From Schlegelella_A sp036272325 (GTDB lineage Bacteria > Pseudomonadota > Gammaproteobacteria > Burkholderiales > Burkholderiaceae_C), in contig DATAYY010000063.1 in assembly GCA_036272325.1 (NCBI GenBank), forward strand, positions 1-15,289: DNA of 15,289 nucleotides. Reading direction: 5' to 3'. The stretch's first letter is position 1, and each line of letters begins with the position of its first letter. Below the pieces are notes generated by a model, which was not told the origin of the DNA, made no database searches, and saw nothing but the letters and a program-made list of their open reading frames with translations. Position numbers and translations under genes: made by a program. Positions 1 to 7,826 of this stretch are shown here, one piece after another.

Positions 1-137
1 AGACCGCCCAGAAGACGGATCCCTCGATCCTCGATCGCGCCGGCGAGTTCTATGCCCAGCATCCGCAGCTCGTGAAGGGGCTCGGTGCGGCGGCGCTCGC
101 GATCGCGCTCGGCAAGTTGCACAGCAGCCAGGGCTGA
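1..137 (+). CDS. C-terminal end of an unidentified small protein (5' truncated by window)
   Basis: The frame beginning at base 3 is open from the window edge to a TGA at 135-137 and gives 44 residues. They contain a polar stretch (GEFYAQHPQLVKG) followed by a short Ala/Leu-rich hydrophobic helix (LGAAALAIALGKL) and a polar end (HSSQG). This looks like the end of a small, perhaps membrane-associated or helical protein. I do not recognise the family. It is supported as coding by the open frame, by GC-rich third positions matching the neighbours, and by a strong GC stem just after its stop. The next gene lies on the opposite strand and converges on it. Confidence 0.55.
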   Translation, partial: TAQKTDPSILDRAGEFYAQHPQLVKGLGAAALAIALGKLHSSQG

Positions 138-143
138 CGCATC

Positions 144-164
144 CGCGGCGCACGCGGCGCCGCG
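144..164. terminator. GC-rich stem-loop between convergent genes
   Basis: A perfect 8-bp inverted repeat, CGCGGCGC (144-151) and GCGCCGCG (157-164), is separated by the 5-nt loop ACGCG. It sits in the 30-bp gap between the stop of the leftward propeller gene (168) and the stop of the rightward partial gene (137). That is the usual place for a shared bidirectional terminator. No U-tract follows on either strand, so intrinsic termination is inferred from position and stem strength only. Confidence 0.45.
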
Positions 165-167
165 TCG

Positions 168-1160
168 TCAAGCGGTGCGAATGACGCTGATGTGCTCGGT
201 GCCGCTCTCGGGCAGCCAGATCTCGCCGGCGCGGCCCTGGATCTGGCGCACGCCGGCGCCGTCGTGCGGCAGCGCGAAGCGGGTGAAGGTCTCGGTCGGC
301 GGATCGAAGCGGACGATCGCGTTGCTGCCCCAGTCGCTCAGCCAGACCTTGTCGCGCTCGTCGACGTAGACGGCGTACGCGCGCGGGCTCGGCCCGGGCA
401 GCTTCCAGTGGCGCCAGCTCGCCTGCGCCGGGTCGTGCACCGAGACCTGGCCGCTCAGCCATTCGCTGACCCAGAGCCGGCCCTGGCTGTCGCTCCAGAC
501 GCGGCGCGCGCCCTGGTTCGGCGTCGGCGGCTCGACGACGGTCGATTCGCCGGTCGCGCGGTCGACCTTGGCGATGAACGAGCCGGCGAGCGAGCAATAC
601 CAGACGTCACCGTGCGGCGTCGTGCAGATGCCGTACGGCCCGGTGCCGCGCGGTGCGGCCCTGACGGTCACCTTGTCCGTCTTCATCGCGAGCTTGCCGA
701 CGACGCCGCTCTGGCCCGTGAACCAGAGATCGCCGTCGCCGTCGAAGGTGGCGGTGTTGAGGTTCGCATCTGGAGTTCCTGCTGGCAGCGGGAAGACTCG
801 TACCGAACGATCGGGCCAGCCGACGCGGACGATCGCGCCCTGGCCACCATCGGTGATCCAGGCGGCGTGGTCGGGGCCGCGGATGACGCCGTGCGGCGCC
901 GACCCCCTGCCGAGCGCGACGAGCTCGACCCGGCCGGTTTGCGGATCGAACCAGCCGAGATGGCCGCTCCTTTGCGCGGTGAACCAGACGCCGCCGTCGC
1001 TTGCGGGAGCGACGTCGTGGATGCCGGTCGGCTGGCGAGTCGCGAGCGGCCAGCTGCGCACGGCGTTGGCAGCGTCGGCTCGCGCGCGCAGGGGCCACGC
1101 GGGGAAGAGCGCGGTGCTGGCGAGGGCGGCGAGCGCCTCGCGGCGCGTGCGGTGTTGCAT
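168..1160 (-). CDS. Tat-exported seven-bladed beta-propeller protein, Vgb/streptogramin-lyase-like superfamily
   Basis: The product has 330 aa. I chose the ATG at 1158-1160 because GGAGG lies 5 nt upstream and because it starts a signal peptide; the frame stays open to 1223, but that would overlap the divergent gene. The N-terminus has a twin-arginine motif (TRREAL, residues 5-10), a hydrophobic stretch and a likely cleavage site after ADA at about residue 30, so the protein is probably periplasmic and exported folded. The mature part is made of seven units of about 40 residues, each with a core like DG-x-VWFT/LWVS followed by a strand such as GxIVRFDP. This is typical of NHL/Vgb-like propellers. 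Staphylococcal Vgb uses a His plus an E-x-H pair to open streptogramin B; I see no E-x-H here, so antibiotic lyase activity is not supported. Function and ligand are unknown. It diverges from the soe operon across 54 bp. Confidence 0.85.
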   Translation of the reverse strand: MQHRTRREALAALASTALFPAWPLRARADAANAVRSWPLATRQPTGIHDVAPASDGGVWFTAQRSGHLGWFDPQTGRVELVALGRGSAPHGVIRGPDHAAWITDGGQGAIVRVGWPDRSVRVFPLPAGTPDANLNTATFDGDGDLWFTGQSGVVGKLAMKTDKVTVRAAPRGTGPYGICTTPHGDVWYCSLAGSFIAKVDRATGESTVVEPPTPNQGARRVWSDSQGRLWVSEWLSGQVSVHDPAQASWRHWKLPGPSPRAYAVYVDERDKVWLSDWGSNAIVRFDPPTETFTRFALPHDGAGVRQIQGRAGEIWLPESGTEHISVIRTA

Positions 1161-1214
1161 GGCAGCCTCCGTCTCGATCGTGCTTCGCTTCCTCATCACA
1201 CTATATTCAGGGCC
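1161..1214. promoter_or_regulatory. Divergent intergenic region with a shared AT-rich -10-like site
   Basis: This 54-bp gap separates the propeller gene from soeA. Its only AT-rich patch is CACTATATTCAG (1198-1209). On the plus strand it contains TATATT (1202-1207, five of six matches to TATAAT), only 7 nt before the soeA ATG. On the minus strand it reads TATAGT (1204-1199, five of six), about 40 nt before the propeller start. I find no convincing -35 for either direction. A plus-strand transcript from this site would start at or next to the soeA start codon. The promoter call is inference. Confidence 0.35.
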
Positions 1215-4088
1215 ATGAGGCATGCCGTCTTCAGGCTCTTTTCACGCGAACCGCTCCATGACCCGACGGCATCTCCCGACCCCGGCGCCAGGCGCGAGGT
1301 CAAGACCACGACCTGCTACATGTGCGCCTGCCGCTGCGGCATCCGCGTCCACCTGCGCGACGGCGCGCCGCGCTACATCGACGGCAATCCGAACCATCCG
1401 ATCAACAAGGGCGTCATCTGCGCCAAGGGATCGGCCGGCATCATGAAGCAGCTCTCGCCGGCGCGGCTGACACGGCCGCTGCTGCGCAAGGCCGCGAGCG
1501 AGCGCGGCGCCGGCGAGTTCGAAGAGATCTCATGGCAGCGCGCGTTCGAGATCCTGGAGCAGCGGCTCGCCGCCATCCGTGCCAGCGATCCGCGCAAGTT
1601 CGCGCTCTTCACGGGCCGCGACCAGATGCAGGCATTGACGGGCCTGTTCGCGCGCCAGTTCGGCACGCCGAACTACGCCGCCCACGGCGGCTTCTGCTCG
1701 GTCAACATGGCCGCGGGGATGATCTACACGATCGGCGGCAGCTTCTGGGAGTTCGGCGGCCCCGACCTTGCACGGGCCAAGCTGTTCGTGATGGTCGGCA
1801 CCGCCGAAGACCATCACTCGAACCCGCTCAAGATCGCGATCGCCGATTTCAAGCGCAGGGGCGGGCGCTTCGTCTCGATCAACCCGATCCGCACCGGCTA
1901 TTCGGCGATCGCCGACGAGTGGATCCCGATCCGGCCCGGCACCGACGGCGCGCTCTTCATGGCGCTCCTGCACGTGCTGATCGCCGAAGACCTGGTCGAC
2001 CGCGCGTTCCTGAAGCGCTTCACCAACGCGCCGCAGCTCGTCGTTCTCGACGACGGCGAGCGCGAAGGCATGTTCGCGCACGATCCCGATCCGGCCAAAG
2101 GCCCGCCGGGAGACGGCCGCGAGCCGCACAACAAGCTCGTCTTCGACAGCGCGTCGCGCACGGTCATGGCGGCATATCCGGAGGGCATCGCCGACGGTGC
2201 CGATCCCGCCCTCGAAGGCCGCTACGCGCTCGCCGACGGCACCCGCGTCGCGCCGGCGTTCCAGCTCCTGCGCGAGCGCGTCGCGCCGTGCACGCCGGCG
2301 TGGGCGGAGTCGATCACCGGCATCGACGCGGCGCGGATCGACAAGCTCGCGCGCGAGCTCGGCGAGACGGCGATGCGGCAGGCGTTCGAGTTGCCGATCG
2401 CGTGGACCGACGCCTGGGGCAAGCGCCATCCGACGACCCAGGGCCGGCCGGTCGCGTTCCATGCTATGCGCGGCATCGCAGCGCATTCGAACGGCTTTCA
2501 GACCGTGCGCGCGCTCGCGGTGCTGATGAGCGTGCTGGGCACGATCGACGCACCGGGCGGCTTTCGCCACAAGGCGCCTTACCCGCGCCACATCGTGCCG
2601 AACTTTCGCGCCTTCAATTCACACGACATGATCCGGCCGAACACGCCGCTGAACGCGGCGCCGCTCGGTTTTCCCGCCGCCCCCGACGAGCTCGCGATCG
2701 AGCCCGACGGCACGCCGATGCGGATCGACCACGCGTTTTCGTGGCAGCACCCGCTGTCGGCGCACGGGATGATGCACACGGTGATCACGAACGCGACCCG
2801 CGGCGACCCGTACCGGCTCGACATGTTGCTGATCTTCATGTCGAACATGGCGTGGAACTCGACCATGAACACGGTCGCGGTCCGCGAGATGCTGAACCGC
2901 AAGAACGCCGACGGCGAGCACGAGATTCCGTTCCTCGTCGTCTGCGATGCGTTTCGCAGCGAGACGGTCGCGTTCGCCGATCTCGTCCTGCCCGACACGA
3001 CGTATCTCGAGCGCCACGACGTGATGAGCATGCTCGACCGGCCGATCTCGGAGTTCGACGGGCCGGCCGATGCGGTGCGCGTTCCGGTCGTGCCGCCGAC
3101 GGGCGAATGCAAGCCGTTCCAGGACGTCATCGTCGAGCTCGCCTCGCGCCTGAAGCTACCGGCGTTCACGACCGCCGACGGCACCCGCAAGTTCAAGGAC
3201 TATCCTGACTTCGTCACCCGCTACGAGGCGCAGCCGGGGGTCGGGTTCCTCATGGGCTGGCGCGGCGAGAACGGCGACCAGCATCTGCGCGGCGCGCCCA
3301 ATCCGAACCAGTGGCAGAAGTACGCCGAGAACGACTGCGTCTTCCATCTCCGGCTGCCGGAGACGATGCACTACATGCGCAACTGGAACCGCGAGTACCT
3401 CGACTTCGCGAAGGACAAGGGCTGGCGGCAGAAGAACGACGTCGTCCAGCTCGCGCTCTACAGCGACACGTTGCAGACGTTTCGTCTCGCCGCGCAAGGC
3501 AAGACCGCCGGCCGACAGCCGCCGGCACACCTGCGCGAACGGATCGCGACCCACTTCGATCCGCTGCCGTTCTGGTCGCCGCCGCTCGAGGACGCGGTCA
3601 CCGATCGCTCGCGCTACCCGCTCTCCGCGATCACGCAGCGGCCGATGGCGATGTACCACTCGTGGGACTCGCAGAACGCGTGGCTGCGCCAGATCCACAG
3701 CCACAACTACCTGCACGTCCATCCGGCGACGGCTGCTGCGGCGTCGATCGACGACGGCGCCTGGTGCTGGGTCGAGAGCCGCTGGGGAAGGGTGCGTTGC
3801 ATGGTGCGCTACAGCGAAGCGGTCGAGCCGAGCACGGTGTGGACCTGGAACGCGATCGGCAAGGCAGACGGCGCCTGGCGGCTTGCACCGGGCGCCGACG
3901 AGGCGAGCAAGGGCTTTCTCCTCAACCACCTGATCACCGACGAACTGCCAGGCGAGGCGGGGCCGATCAGCAACTCCGATCCGGTCACCGGTCAAGCGGG
4001 CTGGTACGACGTTCGCGTGCGCCTCGTGCCGTGCGTTGCCGACGAGCCGGCGACGACGTCGCCGCGCTTCGCAGCGGTGTCGGCATGA
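1215..4088 (+). CDS. soeA: Molybdopterin (bis-MGD) oxidoreductase catalytic subunit, probable sulfite dehydrogenase SoeA
   Basis: The product has 957 aa, the size expected for SoeA. The ATG at 1215 is the only usable start before the first motif; the frame continues upstream, but only as antisense of the propeller gene. Residues 30-85 form the N-terminal [4Fe-4S] domain (C34-x2-C37-x3-C41-x27-C69, with an extra C39). The molybdopterin core follows, and the dinucleotide-binding domain covers roughly the last 200 residues. C161, in GGFCSVN, aligns by position with the SeCys/Cys Mo ligand of formate dehydrogenase-type enzymes. There is no twin-arginine signal, so the enzyme should face the cytoplasm, as established for SoeABC and unlike PsrA, PhsA or DmsA. 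SoeA oxidises sulfite to sulfate. The downstream four-cluster FeS protein, DmsC-type anchor and SulP transporter support this reading. Automatic annotation would probably say formate dehydrogenase or DMSO-reductase-family protein. The substrate is inferred from domain type, orientation and neighbours. There is no clear Shine-Dalgarno. Confidence 0.8.
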   Translation: MRHAVFRLFSREPLHDPTASPDPGARREVKTTTCYMCACRCGIRVHLRDGAPRYIDGNPNHPINKGVICAKGSAGIMKQLSPARLTRPLLRKAASERGAGEFEEISWQRAFEILEQRLAAIRASDPRKFALFTGRDQMQALTGLFARQFGTPNYAAHGGFCSVNMAAGMIYTIGGSFWEFGGPDLARAKLFVMVGTAEDHHSNPLKIAIADFKRRGGRFVSINPIRTGYSAIADEWIPIRPGTDGALFMALLHVLIAEDLVDRAFLKRFTNAPQLVVLDDGEREGMFAHDPDPAKGPPGDGREPHNKLVFDSASRTVMAAYPEGIADGADPALEGRYALADGTRVAPAFQLLRERVAPCTPAWAESITGIDAARIDKLARELGETAMRQAFELPIAWTDAWGKRHPTTQGRPVAFHAMRGIAAHSNGFQTVRALAVLMSVLGTIDAPGGFRHKAPYPRHIVPNFRAFNSHDMIRPNTPLNAAPLGFPAAPDELAIEPDGTPMRIDHAFSWQHPLSAHGMMHTVITNATRGDPYRLDMLLIFMSNMAWNSTMNTVAVREMLNRKNADGEHEIPFLVVCDAFRSETVAFADLVLPDTTYLERHDVMSMLDRPISEFDGPADAVRVPVVPPTGECKPFQDVIVELASRLKLPAFTTADGTRKFKDYPDFVTRYEAQPGVGFLMGWRGENGDQHLRGAPNPNQWQKYAENDCVFHLRLPETMHYMRNWNREYLDFAKDKGWRQKNDVVQLALYSDTLQTFRLAAQGKTAGRQPPAHLRERIATHFDPLPFWSPPLEDAVTDRSRYPLSAITQRPMAMYHSWDSQNAWLRQIHSHNYLHVHPATAAAASIDDGAWCWVESRWGRVRCMVRYSEAVEPSTVWTWNAIGKADGAWRLAPGADEASKGFLLNHLITDELPGEAGPISNSDPVTGQAGWYDVRVRLVPCVADEPATTSPRFAAVSA

Positions 4089-4882
4089 TCGCGTCGTTGC
4101 TCGCGCTGCTGCGGCCACGACCGAGCGCAGTGGTCGAGGTATCGGCGGCGGCCGAGGCGTCGGCGGCGGCCGCGCCCGACCCGTCGCCGATCGCCCGCCA
4201 GCTCGCGCTCGTCATCGATCTCAACGTCTGCGTCGGCTGCCATGCTTGCGTCACCTCGTGCAAGGAGTGGAACACCTTCGGCGCTGCCGGTCCGCTCGCC
4301 GACGAGAACGCGTACGGAGCGAACCCGACCGGCACCTTCTTCAACCGCGTCCAGACCTACGAGGCGGGCGTCTTTCCCGCCACCGACACGATCCACTTCC
4401 CGAAGAGCTGCCTGCACTGCGAGGACCCCCCGTGCGTGCCGGTCTGCCCGACCGGCGCAAGCTACAAGCGAAAGAGCGACGGCATCGTCCTGGTCGACTA
4501 CGACAAGTGCATCGGCTGCAAGTACTGCGCGTGGGCGTGCCCGTACGGAGCCCGCGAGCTCGACGAGACGCGCCAGGTGATGACCAAGTGCACCCTGTGC
4601 GTCGACCGGATCGAGGACGAATCGCTCGCTCCGGGCGACCGCAAGCCGGCGTGCGTCAAGGCGTGCCCGACCGGGGCGCGCTTGTTCGGCGACGTCAAGG
4701 ATCCCGAGTCCGAGGTCTCGCGCGCGATCCGCGAGCGCGGCGGCTACGCGCTCATGCCCGAATGGAACACGCGGCCCGCCAACCAGTACCTGCCGCGGCG
4801 GGTGACGGACGCGGTCGGCGCGGCGGCGAAGGAGACCCGCGAGCTTGGCGGAGCCGGCTCCGGAACGGCCGGGCGCCGATGA
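4085..4882 (+). CDS. soeB: Four-cluster [4Fe-4S] electron-transfer subunit, probable SoeB
   Basis: The product has 265 aa. The ATG overlaps the soeA stop as ATGA, so translation is probably coupled. After an Ala-rich, low-complexity N-terminal stretch (about residues 1-38) there are sixteen cysteines in four ferredoxin-like groups: C49/C52/C55/C59, C109/C112/C117/C121, C142/C145/C148/C152 and C169/C172/C190/C194. This is the DmsB/PsrB/SoeB pattern, which wires electrons between a molybdoenzyme and a membrane anchor. No signal peptide is visible, which agrees with a cytoplasmic location next to SoeA. The sequence after C194 (about 70 residues) contains the aromatic and Pro-rich stretch seen in this family. 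The assignment to an FeS subunit is secure; the Soe label depends on the operon. Confidence 0.85.
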   Translation: MIASLLALLRPRPSAVVEVSAAAEASAAAAPDPSPIARQLALVIDLNVCVGCHACVTSCKEWNTFGAAGPLADENAYGANPTGTFFNRVQTYEAGVFPATDTIHFPKSCLHCEDPPCVPVCPTGASYKRKSDGIVLVDYDKCIGCKYCAWACPYGARELDETRQVMTKCTLCVDRIEDESLAPGDRKPACVKACPTGARLFGDVKDPESEVSRAIRERGGYALMPEWNTRPANQYLPRRVTDAVGAAAKETRELGGAGSGTAGRR

Positions 4883-5814
4883 ATCCGGCCTTCTCGGTCA
4901 TCCTGTTCACGACCAGCGCCGGCGCCGGACAAGGCCTTGTCGTCGCCCTCGCGCTCGCCGTTCTCGCCGGAGTGCCGATGGCGGCGCGTTCGGTGACGAC
5001 GGCGCTCCTGGTCGCGATCGTCTTGCTCGTCTTCGGCCTGGCCGCGTCATCTCTGCACCTCGGCCGACCGGCACGGGCGTGGCGTGCCTGGCTGATGTGG
5101 CGCACCTCGTGGCTGTCGCGCGAAGTGATCGTGCTGCCGGCGTTCATCGCCTGCACCGCGCTCTGGTGGCTCGCCTGGCAGCGCGCACCGACGCTCGCCA
5201 GCGCGCCGCCGCTTCCGCTCGCCGCGCTCGCGCTCGCCGCGCTGCTGTGGCTGTGCACGGCGATGATTTACGCGTGCCTGCGCTTCATCGAGGAATGGGC
5301 GCAGCCGCTCACGATCGTCAACTTCGTCCTCATCGGACTGTCGTCGGGGCTGGTGCTCGCGAGCGCCCTCGCGGCGTGGGCAGGCGAGGCGGCTGCGCTG
5401 CGAAGCGTGCTCCCGGCGGCGCTGCTCACGACCGTCGTCGCCGGTGCGTCGCGCGTCGCGGCGTTGCGGCACAACGCTGCCATCCGCCACCGCTCGACGC
5501 TGCAGTCGGCGACCGGCATCCGCTCGGCGCGCCTGGTGCAGACGTCGATGGGAATGTCGGCGGGCTCCTTCAACACGCGCGAGTTCTTCCACCGCGCGTC
5601 GCGCGCCGCCGTCGCCAGGATCAAGCTGGCGGCGATCGTGCTGACCTTCGTCGTGCCGGCGCTCGTTCTCGGCCTCGTCTGGGCAGGCGCGCTGCCGGCG
5701 CTGGCGTCCGCGCTTGCGCTCCTCGTCCAGGTGCCCGGATTGATCGCCGACCGCTGGCTCTTCTTCGCGCAGGCGAAACACCCGCAGAACCTGTACTACC
5801 AGGTCGTGTCGTGA
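4879..5814 (+). CDS. soeC: DmsC-type membrane anchor subunit, probable SoeC
   Basis: The product has 311 aa and begins at an ATG that overlaps the soeB stop by 4 bp (ATGA). It is very hydrophobic, with about eight predicted transmembrane helices. It carries the DmsC signature: SSLHLGRP (residues 58-65, with H60) followed by WRTSWLSREV (74-83), and a later polar loop around TSMGMSAGSFNTREFFHR. DmsC-type anchors exchange electrons with the quinone pool. In SoeABC the anchor is of this type, whereas polysulfide and thiosulfate reductases usually have an NrfD-type anchor, so the subunit helps separate the two possibilities. The C-terminus ends close to the sulP start, with which it overlaps as GTGA. 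Confidence 0.83.
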   Translation: MNPAFSVILFTTSAGAGQGLVVALALAVLAGVPMAARSVTTALLVAIVLLVFGLAASSLHLGRPARAWRAWLMWRTSWLSREVIVLPAFIACTALWWLAWQRAPTLASAPPLPLAALALAALLWLCTAMIYACLRFIEEWAQPLTIVNFVLIGLSSGLVLASALAAWAGEAAALRSVLPAALLTTVVAGASRVAALRHNAAIRHRSTLQSATGIRSARLVQTSMGMSAGSFNTREFFHRASRAAVARIKLAAIVLTFVVPALVLGLVWAGALPALASALALLVQVPGLIADRWLFFAQAKHPQNLYYQVVS

Positions 5815-7628
5815 ACGATCTCGCTGCGCGCGTCTTCGGGACGTGGATCCGACGGGTCGATCGCGTCACCACGCGTGCCGACCTCGTCGCCGGCCTGCTG
5901 GGCGCGCTGCTCGTGCTGCCGCAGGGCATTGCCTTCGCGACGCTCGCCGGCCTGCCTCCCGAGTACGGCCTGACGACCGCGATCGTTCCGTGCCTGGTTG
6001 CCGCGCTGTTCGGCTCGAGCTGGCACGTCGTCTCGGGGCCGACCAACGCCAACTCGCTCGCCCTGTTCGCGACGCTGGCGCCGCTGGCGGCGGTCGGCTC
6101 GCCGGCCTACATCGCGCTCGCGCTCGCCGTGACCGTCCTCGTCGGCACGATGCAGTTTGTGATCGGGGCGCTTCGCCTCGGCACGATCGCGAACTTCATC
6201 TCGCCGGCGGCGCTGCGCGGCTTCATGGCCGGCGCCGCGGCGCTGATCGCCATCTACGCGTTGCCCGACCTGCTCGGGTTGCCGCCACCGACCGCGCACC
6301 GCCTCGGCAACCTCGCCGAGCACTTGTGGACGCATCTCGGCCGCGTCGCGCCGGCGGCCTGCCTGGTCGGCATCCTGACGATCGCCGCCGCGCTGCTGCT
6401 GAAGCGGTTGCTGCCGCGAACGCCGCACATGCTGCTGGCGCTGCTGCTCGCGACCATCGTCGCCTTCATCGTCGACCGCCTGGCGCATGGCGCCGGCCAA
6501 CGGATCGAGGTGGTCGGCCCGATCCCGGCGGTCTGGCCCCGCTTCGCACCGCCCTCGTTCGACGTTCGCCTGCTGCCCGACCTGATCGGCATCGCCTTCG
6601 CACTCACGATCGTCGCGCTCGGCCAGTCGATCTCGATCGCCAAGGCGGTCGCGTCCAAGTCCGGTCAGCACATCGACGCCAACCGTGAGTTCCGCGGCCA
6701 AGGGCTGTCGAACATCGTCGGCGGCCTGTTCTCGTCGTACGTCTCGTGCGGGTCGCTGAACCGCTCGTTGCCGAACTACGAAGCGGGCGCGCGGACGCCG
6801 CTGGCCGCGGTCTTCGCGTCGCTGTGGCTGCTGCTGTTCGTCGCCGTCAGCGCGAGTTTGCTGGCGCTGATCCCGATGCCGGCGATCGCGGCGCTGCTGC
6901 TGCTGATCTCGTGGTCGCTGTTCGACCTGCCGAGCTGGCGCCAGCTCTGGCGCTACAGCCGCCAGGACTTCGCCGTCGCCGTGGCGACGTTCGTCGCGAC
7001 GATCTCGATCCGGCTCGAGGTCGCGATCCTGCTCGGTACGATTCTGTCGCTCGTCACCTACCTCTATCGCACGTCGAAGCCGGCGATCCGCACCATGGGG
7101 TTCGACGCGACCGGCCCGGTGCGGCCGTTCGTCGTTCGCGCCGACGTCCCCGAGGCGCTGCCCGAATGCCCGCAGCTGAAGATGATCCGGATGGAAGGCG
7201 AGGTCTACTTCGGCGCCGTCTCGCACGTCAGCGACCAACTGCGCGACCTGCGCGCCCCGGCGCATGCGCCGAAGCACCTTCTCGTGATGGCGAAGAGCAT
7301 GAACTTCATCGACCTCGCGGCAGCCGAGATGTGGCGCGCCGAGCTGGTCGCACGGCGGGCAGCGGGCGGCGACCTCTATTTCCATCGGCCGCGGGCGCCG
7401 GTGCTCGAGCTCTGGCAACGCGTCGGCTTCATGGCCGAGCTCGGCACCGACCACATCTTTCCCGCCAAGCGGATCGCGATCGCGACGATCTTCGACCGGC
7501 TCGATCGCGGCATCTGCGCCCATTGCACGATCCGCGTCTTCGAGGAATGCCAGGCGCTCCCGCTGCCGATCGACGGCGCCGCGAGCGAGGCGTCGCCGGG
7601 ATCGCGCGCGCCGGTGACGGCGCCCTGA
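5811..7628 (+). CDS. SulP-family anion transporter with C-terminal STAS domain
   Basis: The product has 605 aa. The GTG start at 5811 overlaps the soeC stop as GTGA; no ATG lies nearby in frame, so coupled translation from GTG is likely. Residues of about 23-430 form the SulP membrane domain; conserved features include LPQGIAFATLAGLPPEYGL near the N-terminus and SGPTNANSL. A STAS-like domain follows (about 440-550, with EGEVYFGAV at about 461-469 and a strand-helix pattern through KSMNFIDLAAAE). The tail carries C569-x2-C572-x7-C580. SulP proteins move sulfate, bicarbonate or dicarboxylates. In this operon the likely role is exporting the sulfate made by the cytoplasmic sulfite dehydrogenase or importing its substrate, but ion and direction are inferred from context only. 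Confidence 0.85.
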   Translation: MNDLAARVFGTWIRRVDRVTTRADLVAGLLGALLVLPQGIAFATLAGLPPEYGLTTAIVPCLVAALFGSSWHVVSGPTNANSLALFATLAPLAAVGSPAYIALALAVTVLVGTMQFVIGALRLGTIANFISPAALRGFMAGAAALIAIYALPDLLGLPPPTAHRLGNLAEHLWTHLGRVAPAACLVGILTIAAALLLKRLLPRTPHMLLALLLATIVAFIVDRLAHGAGQRIEVVGPIPAVWPRFAPPSFDVRLLPDLIGIAFALTIVALGQSISIAKAVASKSGQHIDANREFRGQGLSNIVGGLFSSYVSCGSLNRSLPNYEAGARTPLAAVFASLWLLLFVAVSASLLALIPMPAIAALLLLISWSLFDLPSWRQLWRYSRQDFAVAVATFVATISIRLEVAILLGTILSLVTYLYRTSKPAIRTMGFDATGPVRPFVVRADVPEALPECPQLKMIRMEGEVYFGAVSHVSDQLRDLRAPAHAPKHLLVMAKSMNFIDLAAAEMWRAELVARRAAGGDLYFHRPRAPVLELWQRVGFMAELGTDHIFPAKRIAIATIFDRLDRGICAHCTIRVFEECQALPLPIDGAASEASPGSRAPVTAP

Positions 7629-7683
7629 GCGTGGCCGCCAGCGTCATCGCTCCTTCCTGATCGCGCTCGCCCCGGCTCCTCAA

Positions 7684-7732
7684 TCGAGAGGACGAACGGG
7701 CCGCGAACGTTTCCGTTCCTCCCCTCTCTCGA
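7684..7732. repeat. Nested inverted repeats after the soe-sulP operon
   Basis: Two perfect inverted repeats are nested: outer arms TCGAGAG (7684-7690) and CTCTCGA (7726-7732), inner arms GAACGG (7694-7699) and CCGTTC (7713-7718). The element lies 56 bp after the sulP stop and about 95 bp before the cytochrome gene, so it could end the operon transcript as a factor-dependent or structural terminator. It could also be an operator for the next gene. No U-tract follows. An alternative smaller hairpin, GAACG-TTTC-CGTTC (7705-7718), competes with it. The rest of the 198-bp gap shows only the Shine-Dalgarno of the next gene. Confidence 0.35.
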
Positions 7733-7826
7733 GGGACGAGTCGCCGAAGGGTGGCAGTTTCGTCGTCATTCTTGCGCTTTGCCGGATAGCAGGGTCGATT
7801 GGATCGGCGATCGCGGGGAGGAGCAG

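Noticed and set aside
168..1160. Streptogramin B resistance (vgb lyase) gene
   Set aside because: Only the propeller fold matches. The E-x-H pair is not visible, and a Tat signal is unexpected for a cytoplasmic resistance lyase.
192..1214. 5' extension of the soeA frame by about 340 codons
   Set aside because: It is antisense to the well-supported propeller gene, has no domain, and the SoeA family begins near the first FeS motif.
1215..5814. Formate dehydrogenase, DMSO reductase or polysulfide/thiosulfate reductase complex
   Set aside because: Lack of a Tat signal argues against Dms/Phs/Psr, the DmsC-type anchor against Phs/Psr, and the SulP partner fits sulfite oxidation better; the alternative remains possible until a tree is made.
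5796..7523. Long minus-strand open frame opposite sulP (575 codons)
   Set aside because: Arg/Asp/Gln-rich composition without motifs, fully covered by the clear SulP gene; typical of antisense frames in high-GC DNA.
7748..7778. Second copy of the ECF-like promoter before the cytochrome gene (AGGGTGGCAGTT)
   Set aside because: The -35-like half resembles the site at 13059-13070, but there is no TCTGA-like -10 at the matching distance.
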